Shown: positions 1 to 9,301, counted from the stretch's first letter. The stretch is DNA of 64,000 nt from G965216695 sp965216695 (GCA_965216695.1 OZ244212.1:186001-250000); one strand, 5' to 3'. Translations and numbers: made by a program. The notes: generated by a model not told the origin, from the letters alone.

Positions 1-1408
1 CTGCGGCCCGTGCGACCGCGAGGATCACGCCAGTGAGAATCGAAGGGCTGGCCATAGGCAGAACGACCTTGAACAGCGTTTCCGCTTTGGTCGCCCCGAG
101 TGCCAGACTGCCTTCGCGAATGCTCCGTGGAATGCGCGTCAAGCCCTCCTCCGTCGACACGACCACGACCGGCACGGTCAATAGAGCAAGCGTCAGCGAC
201 GCCCACATCAGTCCAGGTGTGCCGAACGTTGGCGCAGGGAGCGCGTCGGTAAAGAACAGTCGGTCGATGTTTCCCCCCAGGAAATAGACGAAGAACCCGA
301 GGCCAAACACCCCGTAGACGATCGACGGCACCCCAGCTAGGTTGTTCACAGCAATTCTGATGATCCTCACGAGCGGCCCCTGCGTCGCGTATTCGCGCAG
401 GTACACGGCTGCGACCACCCCGAACGGTGTCACGACGATCGACATCAGCAGAACCATCAGCACCGTGCCGAATATTGCCGGGTAGATTCCGCCCTCGGTA
501 TTCGCTTCTCTGGGTGCGTCGCTAACGAAAAAGCCGACGCTGCTCAGAAAATGGCCTATTTTGTCGAAGGACGACATCGTGTTCGGCCGCCACATTCGAA
601 CGACTTCGGAAATCGGCAGGTCGACGCGCGTGCCGTCCGCGAGCTGCAGCACCGCCGTGTCACGGTGCAGTTGGTGGCGTACATCACGCAGTATCCGCTC
701 CTCTACCTGGTATTGCTCGCGGAGTGCCGCCATCTCCGCATCGATCTCGGCCACGCGTGCGGGTTCGGTCCGGCGGGTTGCCCCCCGGCGCGCAAGCCGC
801 AACCGCTCCAGCTGGTAGTTGATTTCGCCGAACCGACCGCTCTCTATTCGTTCGATTTCGCCCCGCAGGGCTTTCGCTCGCGCAACCGCGCGTTCCATCG
901 TTTCCCAGAGGCGTTCTCCGGCAACTGCGTCGCCGTCGAACTCGACCTCGACGGGGGTGCCGATCGCATTGCCCCATTCCAGGCGCTCAACCACCGCGAC
1001 GTCAGCGGGTTCGCTCATCGACGCCATTCGATGTTGATAAACCCAGCGAAAGTCGGGTGCTGCAACCCTGCGATTGCCGGTCTTCAGTAAGTAGCGCACG
1101 GGATCGTGCGACGGCGGCGAGTCGTCCTCGCGCGACAAGGATTCACGGTACTGTGCCAGCGGAACCGTTTCCTCCTCGATAACCTGTGCGAACACCTTAC
1201 GGGCTGTACCACTGTCCGAGTATTCCACGGTGACGACATCAGCCGGCCAGAAATGACCAAAACCACGCACGGCAATCAGCAGCAACAATCCCAGCACGGC
1301 TGCAATGCTGATTCCTACGGCCGCCGCATTGGCCCAGATCCACGGCAGGCCGGATTGGAACCAGGCGCGCGGTCCTTTACTCGTTTTTCCGACAATCGAC
1401 AAAGTCAT
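1..1408 (-). CDS. pstA: Phosphate ABC transporter permease PstA, C-terminus beyond window
   Basis: Inner-membrane permease subunit that forms, with PstC, the channel of the high-affinity phosphate importer. The reading frame is open from the ATG at 1408 to the window edge, so about 469 codons are visible and the C-terminus is missing. After one N-terminal membrane segment comes a long charged, coiled-coil-like soluble insert (roughly residues 50-270), absent from the short enterobacterial form. Then come the permease membrane segments and the conserved EAA-type loop (EGSLALGATKAETLFKVVLP). The start codon overlaps the pstC stop as ATGA, so the two are translationally coupled. The long form is common in gammaproteobacteria outside the enterics. 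pstB and phoU are expected just outside the window. Confidence 0.95.
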   Translation of the reverse strand, partial: MTLSIVGKTSKGPRAWFQSGLPWIWANAAAVGISIAAVLGLLLLIAVRGFGHFWPADVVTVEYSDSGTARKVFAQVIEEETVPLAQYRESLSREDDSPPSHDPVRYLLKTGNRRVAAPDFRWVYQHRMASMSEPADVAVVERLEWGNAIGTPVEVEFDGDAVAGERLWETMERAVARAKALRGEIERIESGRFGEINYQLERLRLARRGATRRTEPARVAEIDAEMAALREQYQVEERILRDVRHQLHRDTAVLQLADGTRVDLPISEVVRMWRPNTMSSFDKIGHFLSSVGFFVSDAPREANTEGGIYPAIFGTVLMVLLMSIVVTPFGVVAAVYLREYATQGPLVRIIRIAVNNLAGVPSIVYGVFGLGFFVYFLGGNIDRLFFTDALPAPTFGTPGLMWASLTLALLTVPVVVVSTEEGLTRIPRSIREGSLALGATKAETLFKVVLPMASPSILTGVILAVARAA

Positions 1409-3597
1409 AAACTTCCGTAGCGCTCTCTGAGCCGCTGACGAACGATTTCCGCGGCGGTGTTGAATACGAAGGTAATGGCGAACAGGACCAGGGCCGCAAG
1501 AAACAGAATGCGATAGTGAGAACTCGCGACCTCGGATTCCGGCAGCTCAACGGCAATGTTCGCAGCGAATGTCCGCATGCCTTCAAAAATGTTGAAGTTC
1601 ATCACGGGCGTGTTGCCTGTTGCCATCAGCACAATCATCGTTTCGCCGACGGCGCGTCCCATGCCGATCATAACGGCCGAAAAGATGCCCGGGCTTGCGG
1701 TCAGAAGGACGACCCGAACGAGCGTTTGCCAGGGCGTTGCACCGAGTGCCAGCGAACCATTGATCAGATGCGTGGGCACACCATAGATCGCGTCCTCCGC
1801 GATCGAGAAAATCGTCGGGATCACTGCGAGCCCCATGATGAGTCCCACCACGAGTGCATTACGCTGGTCGTAGCTCAGCCCCATTACTTCCAGAAACCAG
1901 GCTCTGGAGTCGCCGCCGAAGAACAGATCCTCGAGGGTTGGACCCAATGCGAACGCAATGTACACCGTGGCCAGGATCACGGGGATGACGAGCAGGCCGA
2001 ACCAGCCGTCGAAGCGCTTGGCGACGGAATCCGGCAGCAGCGACCAAAACCACGCCAGAATGAGCAGCGCGAACGGCAACGCAACCAGAATCGTAATCAC
2101 CGACGAAAGGTTGCTCTCGATGATCGGCGCAAGCCAAAGCCCACCGAGAAACCCCAGAATGACGGTTGGCAAGGCCGCCATGATTTCGATGCCGGGCTTC
2201 ACGATCCGGCGCATAGACGGAGCCATGAAGTACGCCGTATAAATGGCGCCCATCACGGCGATGGGGACCGCGAACAGCAACGCATAAAACGCGGCCTTGA
2301 GTGTCCCGAAGGCCAGCGGGGTCAGCGAGAACTTGGGTTCGAAATCGTTGTCGGCCGATGACGATTGCCAACTGTATAGTGGCTCCTCGTAACCCTCGTA
2401 CCATACCTTCGACCAGAGCGCCGACCAGGAGATGTCCGGATGCTCATTGTGCAGTTCGAACATCCGCACTGTGCCGTCGCGGGCCGCGGCAATCAGGTGA
2501 TCTGACCTCGGAGATATGGCCAGCGCATCATTGCGGCCGATCGACGTTTGCACGCTGTCCAGCGTACGGTGAGACGTCGCGTAGTGCAGGCTGAGCGTGC
2601 CGTCCGCCGTGAGACTGGCGAACCCCTTACGCCGAGGTTCCGCGAACAGACGTACTGCGGGGGCTGCCGTTTCGAAACTGCGCACTGCCTGAAGCTGTTG
2701 CCCGAATCGTCCCCGCTTGATGAACCATTGCGTAATCTGATTGGTGTCGTCGGCCACCACTAGGGAGTACCTGCCGAGCAAGGGGGTGACCGCGCGCAGC
2801 ACGCGCCCCTCGCTCACGACCGTACCCGTGAAGATTCGAGTGATGCTGCCGAGCGATGCGATACCCAGCACCTCGATTGCTCCAGAGTCGGCCACCAGAT
2901 ACAACCACTGCGCCCTGGGACCGAAGAACACGTGCGAGTAGGCCTGCGCCAGGTCGATTCGAATCGCTCGGGGAAGTCCCAGCGGGAATCCTTCATCTGC
3001 GCTTCGGTACTCCCGAACATTCAGTTCGTTGCCGTTGAGCCAGGCGACAACGACTTTGTCATCGGGGCGCGCCACATCGAACGCATCCAGCTCACCGAGC
3101 GCAAGCGACGCGCGCGTATACGGAAACTCGAGTACCGCGCGCATACGCCGCGACCCGGAGTCGAAATCGATCGGATACGCAGCGCGTACAAACCAGAGCG
3201 CATTGTCGGCGTCCAACAGCACGTATTCACCCGTGGTGCCCGCAATGGACTGCATCGAACGGATGCCGGTCGGCATCGCGTAATGCGCATTGAGACGCCC
3301 GCTCGGATAGTCGTAGAAACGTAGAGAACCCGCGCGAGTCGCTGCCAGCAGCATCTCGCCGCTCTCGTTCAGATCCGCATACGCGACGGGGTCGTTTCCG
3401 GTCTGCAGCGAAAACTCCGTACCGGTCGCGATGCGCGCCGGTGCGAAAATCGGCGCCACGACCCAGAGCAGGTACAGAAAAATAAGCGCGATCGCGCCTA
3501 CGACTGCAATACCGCCGAACGAGACCACGTGGCGGGTGGCGTTGTCGGCCCAGCGCCGGGTGCGACTGACGCGCTGCAGATTCATGATTCTATTCAT
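1405..3597 (-). CDS. pstC: Phosphate ABC transporter permease PstC, long form
   Basis: Second permease of the phosphate importer, 730 aa against about 300 aa for the enteric protein. One membrane helix (residues 25-50) is followed by a roughly 350-residue soluble domain with a repeated beta-strand character, then the permease domain from about residue 430 with several helices and the EAA-type loop (INGSLALGATPWQTLVRVVL). This long architecture is known in Pseudomonas-type Pst systems; the soluble domain's role is not established. A second in-frame ATG lies four codons in (MNRIM), so the start is uncertain by 12 bases. It overlaps pstA by ATGA and follows pstS after a 68-base gap that contains a hairpin. 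Confidence 0.95.
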   Translation of the reverse strand: MNRIMNLQRVSRTRRWADNATRHVVSFGGIAVVGAIALIFLYLLWVVAPIFAPARIATGTEFSLQTGNDPVAYADLNESGEMLLAATRAGSLRFYDYPSGRLNAHYAMPTGIRSMQSIAGTTGEYVLLDADNALWFVRAAYPIDFDSGSRRMRAVLEFPYTRASLALGELDAFDVARPDDKVVVAWLNGNELNVREYRSADEGFPLGLPRAIRIDLAQAYSHVFFGPRAQWLYLVADSGAIEVLGIASLGSITRIFTGTVVSEGRVLRAVTPLLGRYSLVVADDTNQITQWFIKRGRFGQQLQAVRSFETAAPAVRLFAEPRRKGFASLTADGTLSLHYATSHRTLDSVQTSIGRNDALAISPRSDHLIAAARDGTVRMFELHNEHPDISWSALWSKVWYEGYEEPLYSWQSSSADNDFEPKFSLTPLAFGTLKAAFYALLFAVPIAVMGAIYTAYFMAPSMRRIVKPGIEIMAALPTVILGFLGGLWLAPIIESNLSSVITILVALPFALLILAWFWSLLPDSVAKRFDGWFGLLVIPVILATVYIAFALGPTLEDLFFGGDSRAWFLEVMGLSYDQRNALVVGLIMGLAVIPTIFSIAEDAIYGVPTHLINGSLALGATPWQTLVRVVLLTASPGIFSAVMIGMGRAVGETMIVLMATGNTPVMNFNIFEGMRTFAANIAVELPESEVASSHYRILFLAALVLFAITFVFNTAAEIVRQRLRERYGSL

Positions 3598-3650
3598 GCG
3601 TCATGCGCACCCGTTCATTCAGCAACTGCGCCGGTTCTTCTTCTGTGACA

Positions 3651-3669
3651 GTGATCGGGGATCGATCAC
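3651..3669 (-). terminator. Hairpin at the pstS stop, possible partial terminator or 3' stabiliser
   Basis: Perfect 7-bp inverted repeat (gtgatcg / cgatcac) with a 5-base loop, overlapping the last codons of pstS and lying between pstS and pstC. There is no run of T after it, so it is not a standard intrinsic terminator. Its place suits the usual pattern in which the binding protein is made in large excess over the permeases, through attenuation or mRNA stabilisation. That role is inference. Confidence 0.4.
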
Positions 3670-4739
3670 TGCAGCTTCTGCAACTCGCGTTCAGCGAGTC
3701 CTGCAGAAACCGGAATGTAGCCGTCTTTTGCCACGATGTCCTGGCCTTCCTTGGACAGCACGAGTTTCAGAAACTCGGTTTCCAGCGGACCAAGCGCCGT
3801 TCCAGGTTTCTTGTTGACGTAAACAAAGAGGTATCGAGACAACGGATAATCACCGCTGATTGCAGACTCGGCGTTCGCGGGCACGGGTTGCGGCTGCTCC
3901 GGTGACGACAGCGCCAGAGATTTCACGCCGGACGTAACGTACCCGATCCCCGAATAGCCGATGCCATTCAATGAAGACGACACCGCCTGAACCACCGACG
4001 CGGATCCTGGCTGTTCGTTGACCGTATTCTTGAAGTCACCCGAACACAGCGCAACCTTCTTGAAGTAGCCGTACGTACCCGACACGGAATTTCTCCCGTA
4101 CAGCTGAATAGGGCGGTCCGCCCATCCCGCCTCGAGCCCCAAGCCACCCCAGGTGGCGACGTCTTCGGAACCACCGCAACGACGGGTCACCGAAAAGACG
4201 GAATCCACCTCAGCGATACTCATGCTGTCCAGCGGGTTGTCCTTATGCACGAACACGGCCAGTGCATCGATGGCAACCCGAATCCCCAGCGGTTTGTACC
4301 CATGGCGTTTCTCGAACGCCTCCACTTCCTTGTCCTTCATCTCCCGACTCATCGGCCCGAAGTTGGACGTTCCTTCGGTGAGTGCCGGCGGCGCCGTCGA
4401 GGAGCCGGCGGCCTGCACCTGGATGTTTACGTTCGGGTATTCACGCTTGAACGCTTCGGTCCATAGCGTCATCAGGTTCGCCAGAGTGTCGGAACCCGTG
4501 CTCGACAGGTTCCCCGAGATGCCCCCGACGCGCTGATACACGGGCAACTCGCCGCCGGATTCCACTACGCCGGCCTGCTCTGATCCACCGGCTTCGACCG
4601 GTACCACCTCCACCGCTTCCACGATGGGTGCCGGCTCGGCCGGGGCAGGCTCGGGCGCCGGTTGATTGCTTTCGCTGCCGCATGCAGACAAGAGAAACCC
4701 CGCGGTCACAACCGCCGTCATTCGATTAAGTGCTTTCAT
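3666..4739 (-). CDS. pstS: Phosphate-binding protein PstS
   Basis: Periplasmic phosphate receptor of the Pst importer, 357 aa, PBP-like family. The N-terminus is a lipoprotein signal with lipobox LSAC (Cys20), followed by a Pro/Ala/Glu-rich linker to about residue 70, so the protein is probably a lipoprotein tethered to a membrane. The phosphate-binding core starts at GGISGNLSSTGSDTL, with the ligand-contact region AGSSTAPPAL and the later NSVSGTYGYFK. The ribosome site TAGAGGAG lies just upstream of the ATG at 4739. It lies between phoR and pstC in the same direction, so the two-component genes, the receptor and the permeases may be one transcription unit. I saw no clear Pho box in the 71-base gap upstream. 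Confidence 0.95.
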   Translation of the reverse strand: MKALNRMTAVVTAGFLLSACGSESNQPAPEPAPAEPAPIVEAVEVVPVEAGGSEQAGVVESGGELPVYQRVGGISGNLSSTGSDTLANLMTLWTEAFKREYPNVNIQVQAAGSSTAPPALTEGTSNFGPMSREMKDKEVEAFEKRHGYKPLGIRVAIDALAVFVHKDNPLDSMSIAEVDSVFSVTRRCGGSEDVATWGGLGLEAGWADRPIQLYGRNSVSGTYGYFKKVALCSGDFKNTVNEQPGSASVVQAVSSSLNGIGYSGIGYVTSGVKSLALSSPEQPQPVPANAESAISGDYPLSRYLFVYVNKKPGTALGPLETEFLKLVLSKEGQDIVAKDGYIPVSAGLAERELQKLQ

Positions 4740-4810
4740 TCGACTCCTCTAAAGGCTGAACGTGTTGATGAATTGTTCGTGTTGTTTTACTGAACGGATT
4801 GATGTGCCCG

Positions 4811-6139
4811 TTAACGCGCAGGCGTCTCGTGCAAACGCGCATCGGACCCGCCAGACTCAGAAGCTGAGTCCAGCAGCGGCACGAAGTCGCAAAAGAAACG
4901 GCTGCCGCCATCGAGCTCACTCGATACCTCGAGCTTCGATCCGTGCCGTTGCAGTACGTGTTTCACTATGGCGAGCCCAAGTCCCGTTCCGCCACGCACG
5001 CGCGCAGCCGCCAGGTCTACCCGGTAGAAGCGTTCGGTAATCCGAGCCAGATGCTCGGGCGCAATACCAATCCCCTGGTCGGCGACGGCCAGTCGGACCC
5101 GATCACCCTCATCCCGCCAAGACACCGTAACCGCCCCGCCCATCGGGCTGTAGCGGATCGCATTCTCGATCAGATTCGTGCAAACACTGTGCAACTCGCG
5201 TTCGGAACCGCGAATTCGCCGCACGCTCTCGATCTCCGCACGTAGTTCGTGATCTGCCGATAGCAGCGGCGTCGCGTCGTCCAGTGCCCTGCGCAGGACG
5301 CGCCCCATTTCCACCTCGTCGAGGTCATCGGGATACGGATCGCTTTCCAGCCGGGTAAGCATCAACAGGTCGCGCACGAGGGCCTGCATCCGTTCGGTTG
5401 GAGACTTGAGTTTGGCGATCAACGTATCCACCGTCTCACGATCCAGCGTCGGGTCGCCCAGTTCTTCCAAATATCCTGCAACTACAGTTAACGGCGAGCG
5501 CAGTTCGTGGGAGACATTGGCAACGAAGTCCTGACGCATGCTCAGCAACCGGTTCAGCTGGGTCGTATCGCGCACAATCACCAGCGTACGTCCGCTGGCA
5601 ACCGGAAAGCGCCGGGCTTCGAGGTACCGCCCGGGTTCGTTGGGCGCTTCAAACTCCAGCTGGTCGTCTTCCACAGCGCCTTTCAGCAACGCCACCAGCG
5701 CCGGGTTGCGTACGATCGACGCGAGCGGAATGCCGACGTCTTCCGAGTGCACCTGCAGCTGATCGCGGGCGGCCTGGTTGAACATCTCGATCTCGCCACT
5801 CGCGCCCAGCACCACAACCGCGTCGGGTAGCGCCTCGGTAACCGCGCGCAGCCTCTGCAACGTAGCGAGCGCACGGCCGGTGCGCACTCGGCTGCGCCGG
5901 AGTGCGTCGAACAACCGAACGGACGACATCTGCAGATCGTCGAGTTCCAACAAGGGACGCCTAAGCGGGCGTAACGAGAACGCACGTAATCTTTGGTGCT
6001 CACGGTGGACGATTGCGATCCAAACGCCGGCGGCAAGCACCAGCATCCAGGCGACACTGCCCGCGAGCCATCCCACGGTAAGCGCGATGAGCACCAGCGA
6101 GGCCGCGATCATCAGAGGATTACCTGTAGGCAGCCGCAT
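4811..6139 (-). CDS. phoR: Phosphate regulon sensor histidine kinase PhoR
   Basis: Membrane sensor kinase that phosphorylates PhoB at low phosphate and is controlled through the Pst transporter and PhoU. 442 aa from the ATG at 6139: two adjacent N-terminal membrane segments (about residues 8-45) with almost no periplasmic loop, a PAS domain (about 100-215), the H-box SHELRSPLTVV, and the ATPase domain with N-box NLIENAIRYSP, G1 box DQGIGI and G2 box GGTGLGLAI. An upstream in-frame extension to 6289 exists, but the ATG overlapping the phoB stop (TGATG) is the better start and implies translational coupling. The absence of a periplasmic sensing domain fits PhoR. Confidence 0.95.
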   Translation of the reverse strand: MRLPTGNPLMIAASLVLIALTVGWLAGSVAWMLVLAAGVWIAIVHREHQRLRAFSLRPLRRPLLELDDLQMSSVRLFDALRRSRVRTGRALATLQRLRAVTEALPDAVVVLGASGEIEMFNQAARDQLQVHSEDVGIPLASIVRNPALVALLKGAVEDDQLEFEAPNEPGRYLEARRFPVASGRTLVIVRDTTQLNRLLSMRQDFVANVSHELRSPLTVVAGYLEELGDPTLDRETVDTLIAKLKSPTERMQALVRDLLMLTRLESDPYPDDLDEVEMGRVLRRALDDATPLLSADHELRAEIESVRRIRGSERELHSVCTNLIENAIRYSPMGGAVTVSWRDEGDRVRLAVADQGIGIAPEHLARITERFYRVDLAAARVRGGTGLGLAIVKHVLQRHGSKLEVSSELDGGSRFFCDFVPLLDSASESGGSDARLHETPAR

Positions 6140-6831
6140 CAATCGCCGCGATCCGGAGAGACGAACCGATAGCCAACGCCACGCACGGTTTCGATCGCTT
6201 GATCGAGGCCGAATGGCTTCAACACGCGCCGGAGTCTGAGAATGTGTACGTCGACTGTCCGCTCTTCGATGTACGTGCCGCGTCCCCACGCGAGGTCGAG
6301 CAGCTGACTGCGTTCGAATGCACGGTCCGGGTTGCGCATGAAGATTTCCAGCAGTCGATACTCGGTTGGCCCAAGATTAAGCGGGTCGCCGTGGTACAGA
6401 ACCCGGTGGGCCCTACGGTCGAGCTCGAGTGCGCCGTGATTCAGCATGTCGTCCGACGTGCCGGTACGGCGCAGCAGCGCTTTCAGCCGGGCTACCAGTT
6501 CCTTGGGCGAGAAGGGCTTCACGACGTAGTCGTCTACCCCGGATTCAAATCCCGATAGCTTGTCGGGTTCTTCTCCGCGGGCCGTAAGCATCAGCAGTGG
6601 CAGAGCCGACGTGTGCTCGTCCCGGCGCAACCGTCGAGCGAGTTCCAGACCGCTCATGCCCGGCAGCATCCAGTCAATAACGAGGGCATCAGGAAGGCGG
6701 CCGTCGAGCTGCGAGAGTGCGGCCTCGGCGGATTCGGCCGACCAGATGTCAAAACCTGCACGCCGCAACGCGAATTGCAGCATCTCCCGAATCTCGGGTT
6801 CATCTTCCACCACCAAAATCGTATCTGACAT
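6139..6831 (-). CDS. phoB: Phosphate regulon response regulator PhoB
   Basis: DNA-binding activator of the Pho regulon, 230 aa. Receiver domain: acidic pocket VVEDEPE, phospho-acceptor Asp in DALVIDWMLPG, Thr in MLTARGEE and Lys in VVKPFSPKEL. The C-terminal OmpR-type winged helix runs from about residue 128 and includes RTVDVHILRLRRVLKP and the terminal hairpin GVGYRFVSP. The start at 6831 is chosen because it yields the canonical MSDTILVVEDE; the frame continues upstream to 6924 without domain support. It is followed directly by phoR (TGATG overlap). A Pho box lies 108 bases upstream of the start, so positive autoregulation is likely. Confidence 0.96.
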   Translation of the reverse strand: MSDTILVVEDEPEIREMLQFALRRAGFDIWSAESAEAALSQLDGRLPDALVIDWMLPGMSGLELARRLRRDEHTSALPLLMLTARGEEPDKLSGFESGVDDYVVKPFSPKELVARLKALLRRTGTSDDMLNHGALELDRRAHRVLYHGDPLNLGPTEYRLLEIFMRNPDRAFERSQLLDLAWGRGTYIEERTVDVHILRLRRVLKPFGLDQAIETVRGVGYRFVSPDRGD

Positions 6832-6938
6832 TGTGGTTGCGACCAGTCGCCTGCGTGTTTCAATCGCGGCGAATTCAACCTCATGGCCATGACGTTTGTA
6901 TGACACGCGCGCGCGGCCGCGCATGGTTCCAGGACATT

Positions 6939-6956
6939 ATTACAAATTCATGACAG
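6939..6956 (-). promoter_or_regulatory. Pho box upstream of phoB
   Basis: On the minus strand the sequence is CTGTCAT-GAAT-TTGTAAT. The first 7-mer is a perfect half-site and the second matches CTGTCAT at 5 of 7 positions, separated by the usual 4-base AT-rich spacer. This is the PhoB tandem-repeat binding site, which replaces the -35 element in Pho promoters. It faces phoB and lies in the divergent region shared with the downstream hydrolase gene. Confidence 0.75.
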
Positions 6957-7043
6957 CCCCGGAGGCGCATTGCAGACCCGCTTTAATGCGTTCCGCACTC
7001 AGGGTAGAGTTCGAGCTTCAACGAGAAACAGGAGGGACGTTCA

Positions 7044-7715
7044 ATGGGCGAGAAAACGCAGTTGCGCGCGAGCGACGGCTTCATGTTGGGTGCGTACCAG
7101 AGGGTGCCGGATGCACCGAAGGGCGGCGTCGTCGTCATCCAGGAGATCTTTGGCGTCAATCCCCATATCCGCGAAGTGGTCGACGGCTACGCCGACGCCG
7201 GATTCGCCGCGATTGCTCCGCAGATTTTCGACCGTATCGAGCCCGGCATAGAACTCGGATATGACGACGATGGCATGGCTCAAGGGATCGAACTGGCCTT
7301 TCAGAAACTCGATCACGACGCCACCAACCTGGACCTCCAGGCGGCGATAAACGAGGCCGCCCGCCACGGCAAAGTTGGCGTAGTCGGCTATTGCTTCGGC
7401 GGCTTGCTCACGTGGCGCGCTGCCTGTGCACTCGACGGCGTGGCGGCGGCATCATCGTATTACGGCGGCGGTGTCGCCAACGAAGCTGAGCGGTCGCCCA
7501 GATGTCCGGTAATGATGCATTTCGGTGAGCTCGATGCGCACATCCCAATGACCGATGTCGAGAAAGTGCGGGCCGCCCAGCCCGGCGTGCAGGTCTTCAC
7601 ATACGACGCCGATCATGGCTTCAATTGCGACCATCGAGGCAGTTACAACGCGGATGCGGCAAGCCTCGCCCGCACGCGCACGCTGGACTTTTTTGCAGAA
7701 CACCTGGGCGCGTAA
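7044..7715 (+). CDS. Dienelactone hydrolase family protein
   Basis: Cytosolic alpha/beta hydrolase of 223 aa, the usual size for the dienelactone hydrolase family. The nucleophile elbow is GYCFGG (Cys, as in carboxymethylenebutenolidase), with the acid in GELDAHIP and the His in ADHGFNC, so the Cys-Asp-His triad is complete. A strong ribosome site (CAGGAGGGACG) precedes the ATG. The gene is divergent from phoB and has no aromatic ring-cleavage genes around it, so a role in chlorocatechol breakdown is not implied; many relatives act on other lactones or esters. The substrate is unknown. Confidence 0.88.
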   Translation: MGEKTQLRASDGFMLGAYQRVPDAPKGGVVVIQEIFGVNPHIREVVDGYADAGFAAIAPQIFDRIEPGIELGYDDDGMAQGIELAFQKLDHDATNLDLQAAINEAARHGKVGVVGYCFGGLLTWRAACALDGVAAASSYYGGGVANEAERSPRCPVMMHFGELDAHIPMTDVEKVRAAQPGVQVFTYDADHGFNCDHRGSYNADAASLARTRTLDFFAEHLGA

Positions 7716-7943
7716 TTCCGGGCCACGCTCTCGCCCGACTGTCAAGCAGCAGATCTGCCAGGTTTCAACAGGTTAGCTTGACATCGCGCGGACCATTGTT
7801 GATGCTTCGCGGACGACGTAGGGGGTGATCATTCAGCGTTGCGGCAGCCATTACTGCCATGTTCGCGGCGGCGCGAAGACGACGCACTTCGCGCTATCGA
7901 CTCAGTGCTTTAGCGCTTAAGTAGAGCCATGAGAGCCACAACC

Positions 7944-7989
7944 AGAACCAAAGTGGACGAGCAGGCAGAACCGAAGTGGACGAGCAGGA
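7944..7989 (+). repeat. 23-bp tandem duplication
   Basis: Two adjacent copies of a 23-base unit (agaaccaaagtggacgagca plus three bases) that differ at only two positions. It is non-coding and of unknown role. Confidence 0.7.
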
Positions 7990-8214
7990 AGTATCAGGAA
8001 AATAAAAACCAACGGCGGGGGACTCGTACATCGTCACAGCGCATCCACAGCGTCTCATGATTTCGATTGGAGGGCTTCAGTCGGGCACACTCCGCGTCTA
8101 ACGTACTTCACCCCGAACGTTGGCAAGAAGCTGGTTGACGAACGCAGCGTAGCGCGGTCGGGGAATCTTCGAGACCACAAAAACGACAAGCGCAAAACAA
8201 GAACGTAGAAAAAA

Positions 8215-8256
8215 GACCGAATAAAAGAGACCGAATAAAAGAGACCGAACAAAAAG
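8215..8256 (+). repeat. 14-bp unit repeated three times
   Basis: Three tandem copies of gaccgaataaaaga (the last diverged), embedded in a purine-rich tract about 270 bases upstream of the TonB operon start. It could be slippage-generated; any regulatory role is unproven. Confidence 0.65.
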
Positions 8257-8521
8257 AGTCTGAGAAAAAGCAGAAGAAGAGGGGACCTTGAAGGAGCACT
8301 TGAAGGAACAAGAGAGGGAACACATGGAGGGAACTGGAAAGTCGATCAGCAGGACCACGAAACGACGGCTACGGGCCGACGGTGTTTGTGGCCGGCTATC
8401 GCAATCTCTCGGGTACCGGGGCAATTCGGACGCTGACGGCAAAGGCAACGAACGCAGTAAAGCAAAGCAGTGGCGCTTCGCGTCGATCGTTCAACAACAA
8501 TTCAATCCTGTAGGAAGTCGT

Positions 8522-9301
8522 ATGAATAAACATCGGATCCACAGTTTCGCACTGTGTGTGCTCACATCAGCCGGGCTCCTAATAAGCGGTTCCGCATGGT
8601 CGGCATCATTGAGTGAAGTACACCGCGTGGCAGAGCGCATCAACACGCAGGCGAAGCGGTCTCAGGCAAAAATCGACGCACTGACGGACGAGACGCGCCA
8701 GCTGACGGCTGAATACAAGACCGTGCTGAAGGAGATCGAGGGCCTGCGGGTGTACAACCGGCAGCTCGAGAAGCAGATTTCCAATCAGGAAAAGGAAATG
8801 AATTCGCTCACCAAAGCGATCGACGACGTCACGGTGATCGAACGCCAGATAACGCCGTTGATGTTGCGGATGATCGACGGCTTGGAACAGTTCGTAAAGC
8901 TGGACATGCCGTTTCTGCTGGATGAGCGAACCGAACGCGTCAACCGGCTGCGAGAGATAATGGATCGCGCTGACGTTGCGGTGTCGGAGAAGTTCAGCCA
9001 GGTGCTGAATGCGTTTCAGATCGAGAACGAATACGGTCGAACGATGGAGGCCTATTCCGGGTCCGTCACGGTCGACGGCACCGAGCGACTGGTAGACATC
9101 CTTAAGGTCGGTCGGATTGCACTGGTTTATCAGACGCCGGATGGGGCAGAGACCGGCATGTGGAACAAGGAATCCAATCAGTGGGAACGGCTTGACGATT
9201 CCTACAAGAGCACCGTGAACAACGGCATACGGATGGCGCGTAAACAGCTGTCTCAGAACATGCTCAACCTTCCTGTACCAGGACCGGAGGGCGCACAGTG
9301 A
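8522..9301 (+). CDS. DUF3450 family protein, TonB2-operon component
   Basis: 259 aa periplasmic protein. The ATG at 8522 gives a clean signal peptide (MNKHRIHSFA, hydrophobic stretch, cleavage near GSAWSAS), with AGGAAG just upstream; an in-frame extension to 8288 adds only basic, uncharacterised sequence. The mature part begins with a long coiled coil (about residues 35-110) and then the DUF3450 domain, with LPFLLDERTERVNRLREIMD-type helices. In many marine gammaproteobacteria DUF3450 genes head the TtpC-ExbB-ExbD-TonB-TPR operon, exactly as here. Its biochemical role is not established; it probably helps couple the energised complex to an outer-membrane receptor. It overlaps the next gene by GTGA. 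Confidence 0.9.
   Translation: MNKHRIHSFALCVLTSAGLLISGSAWSASLSEVHRVAERINTQAKRSQAKIDALTDETRQLTAEYKTVLKEIEGLRVYNRQLEKQISNQEKEMNSLTKAIDDVTVIERQITPLMLRMIDGLEQFVKLDMPFLLDERTERVNRLREIMDRADVAVSEKFSQVLNAFQIENEYGRTMEAYSGSVTVDGTERLVDILKVGRIALVYQTPDGAETGMWNKESNQWERLDDSYKSTVNNGIRMARKQLSQNMLNLPVPGPEGAQ

Larger units (their letters stand above)
7716..8521 (+). other. Long non-coding gap upstream of the TonB2 operon
   Basis: About 800 bases without a convincing gene. It holds an imperfect inverted repeat near 7895-7917, a 23-base tandem duplication at 7944-7989, a 14-base triplicate at 8215-8256, and a purine-rich plus strand from about 8180 to 8340. One open frame runs in from 8288 into the next gene but lacks domain character before the signal peptide. 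The promoter of the TonB operon must lie here; I found no convincing Fur box. Confidence 0.5.

Noticed and set aside
4740..4810. Possible Pho box upstream of pstS
   Set aside because: No tandem CTGTCAT-like 7-mers with 4-base spacing on either strand.
7895..7917. Inverted repeat gcgcta / tagcgc
   Set aside because: Only six pairs, a long loop and no T run; not a convincing terminator or operator.
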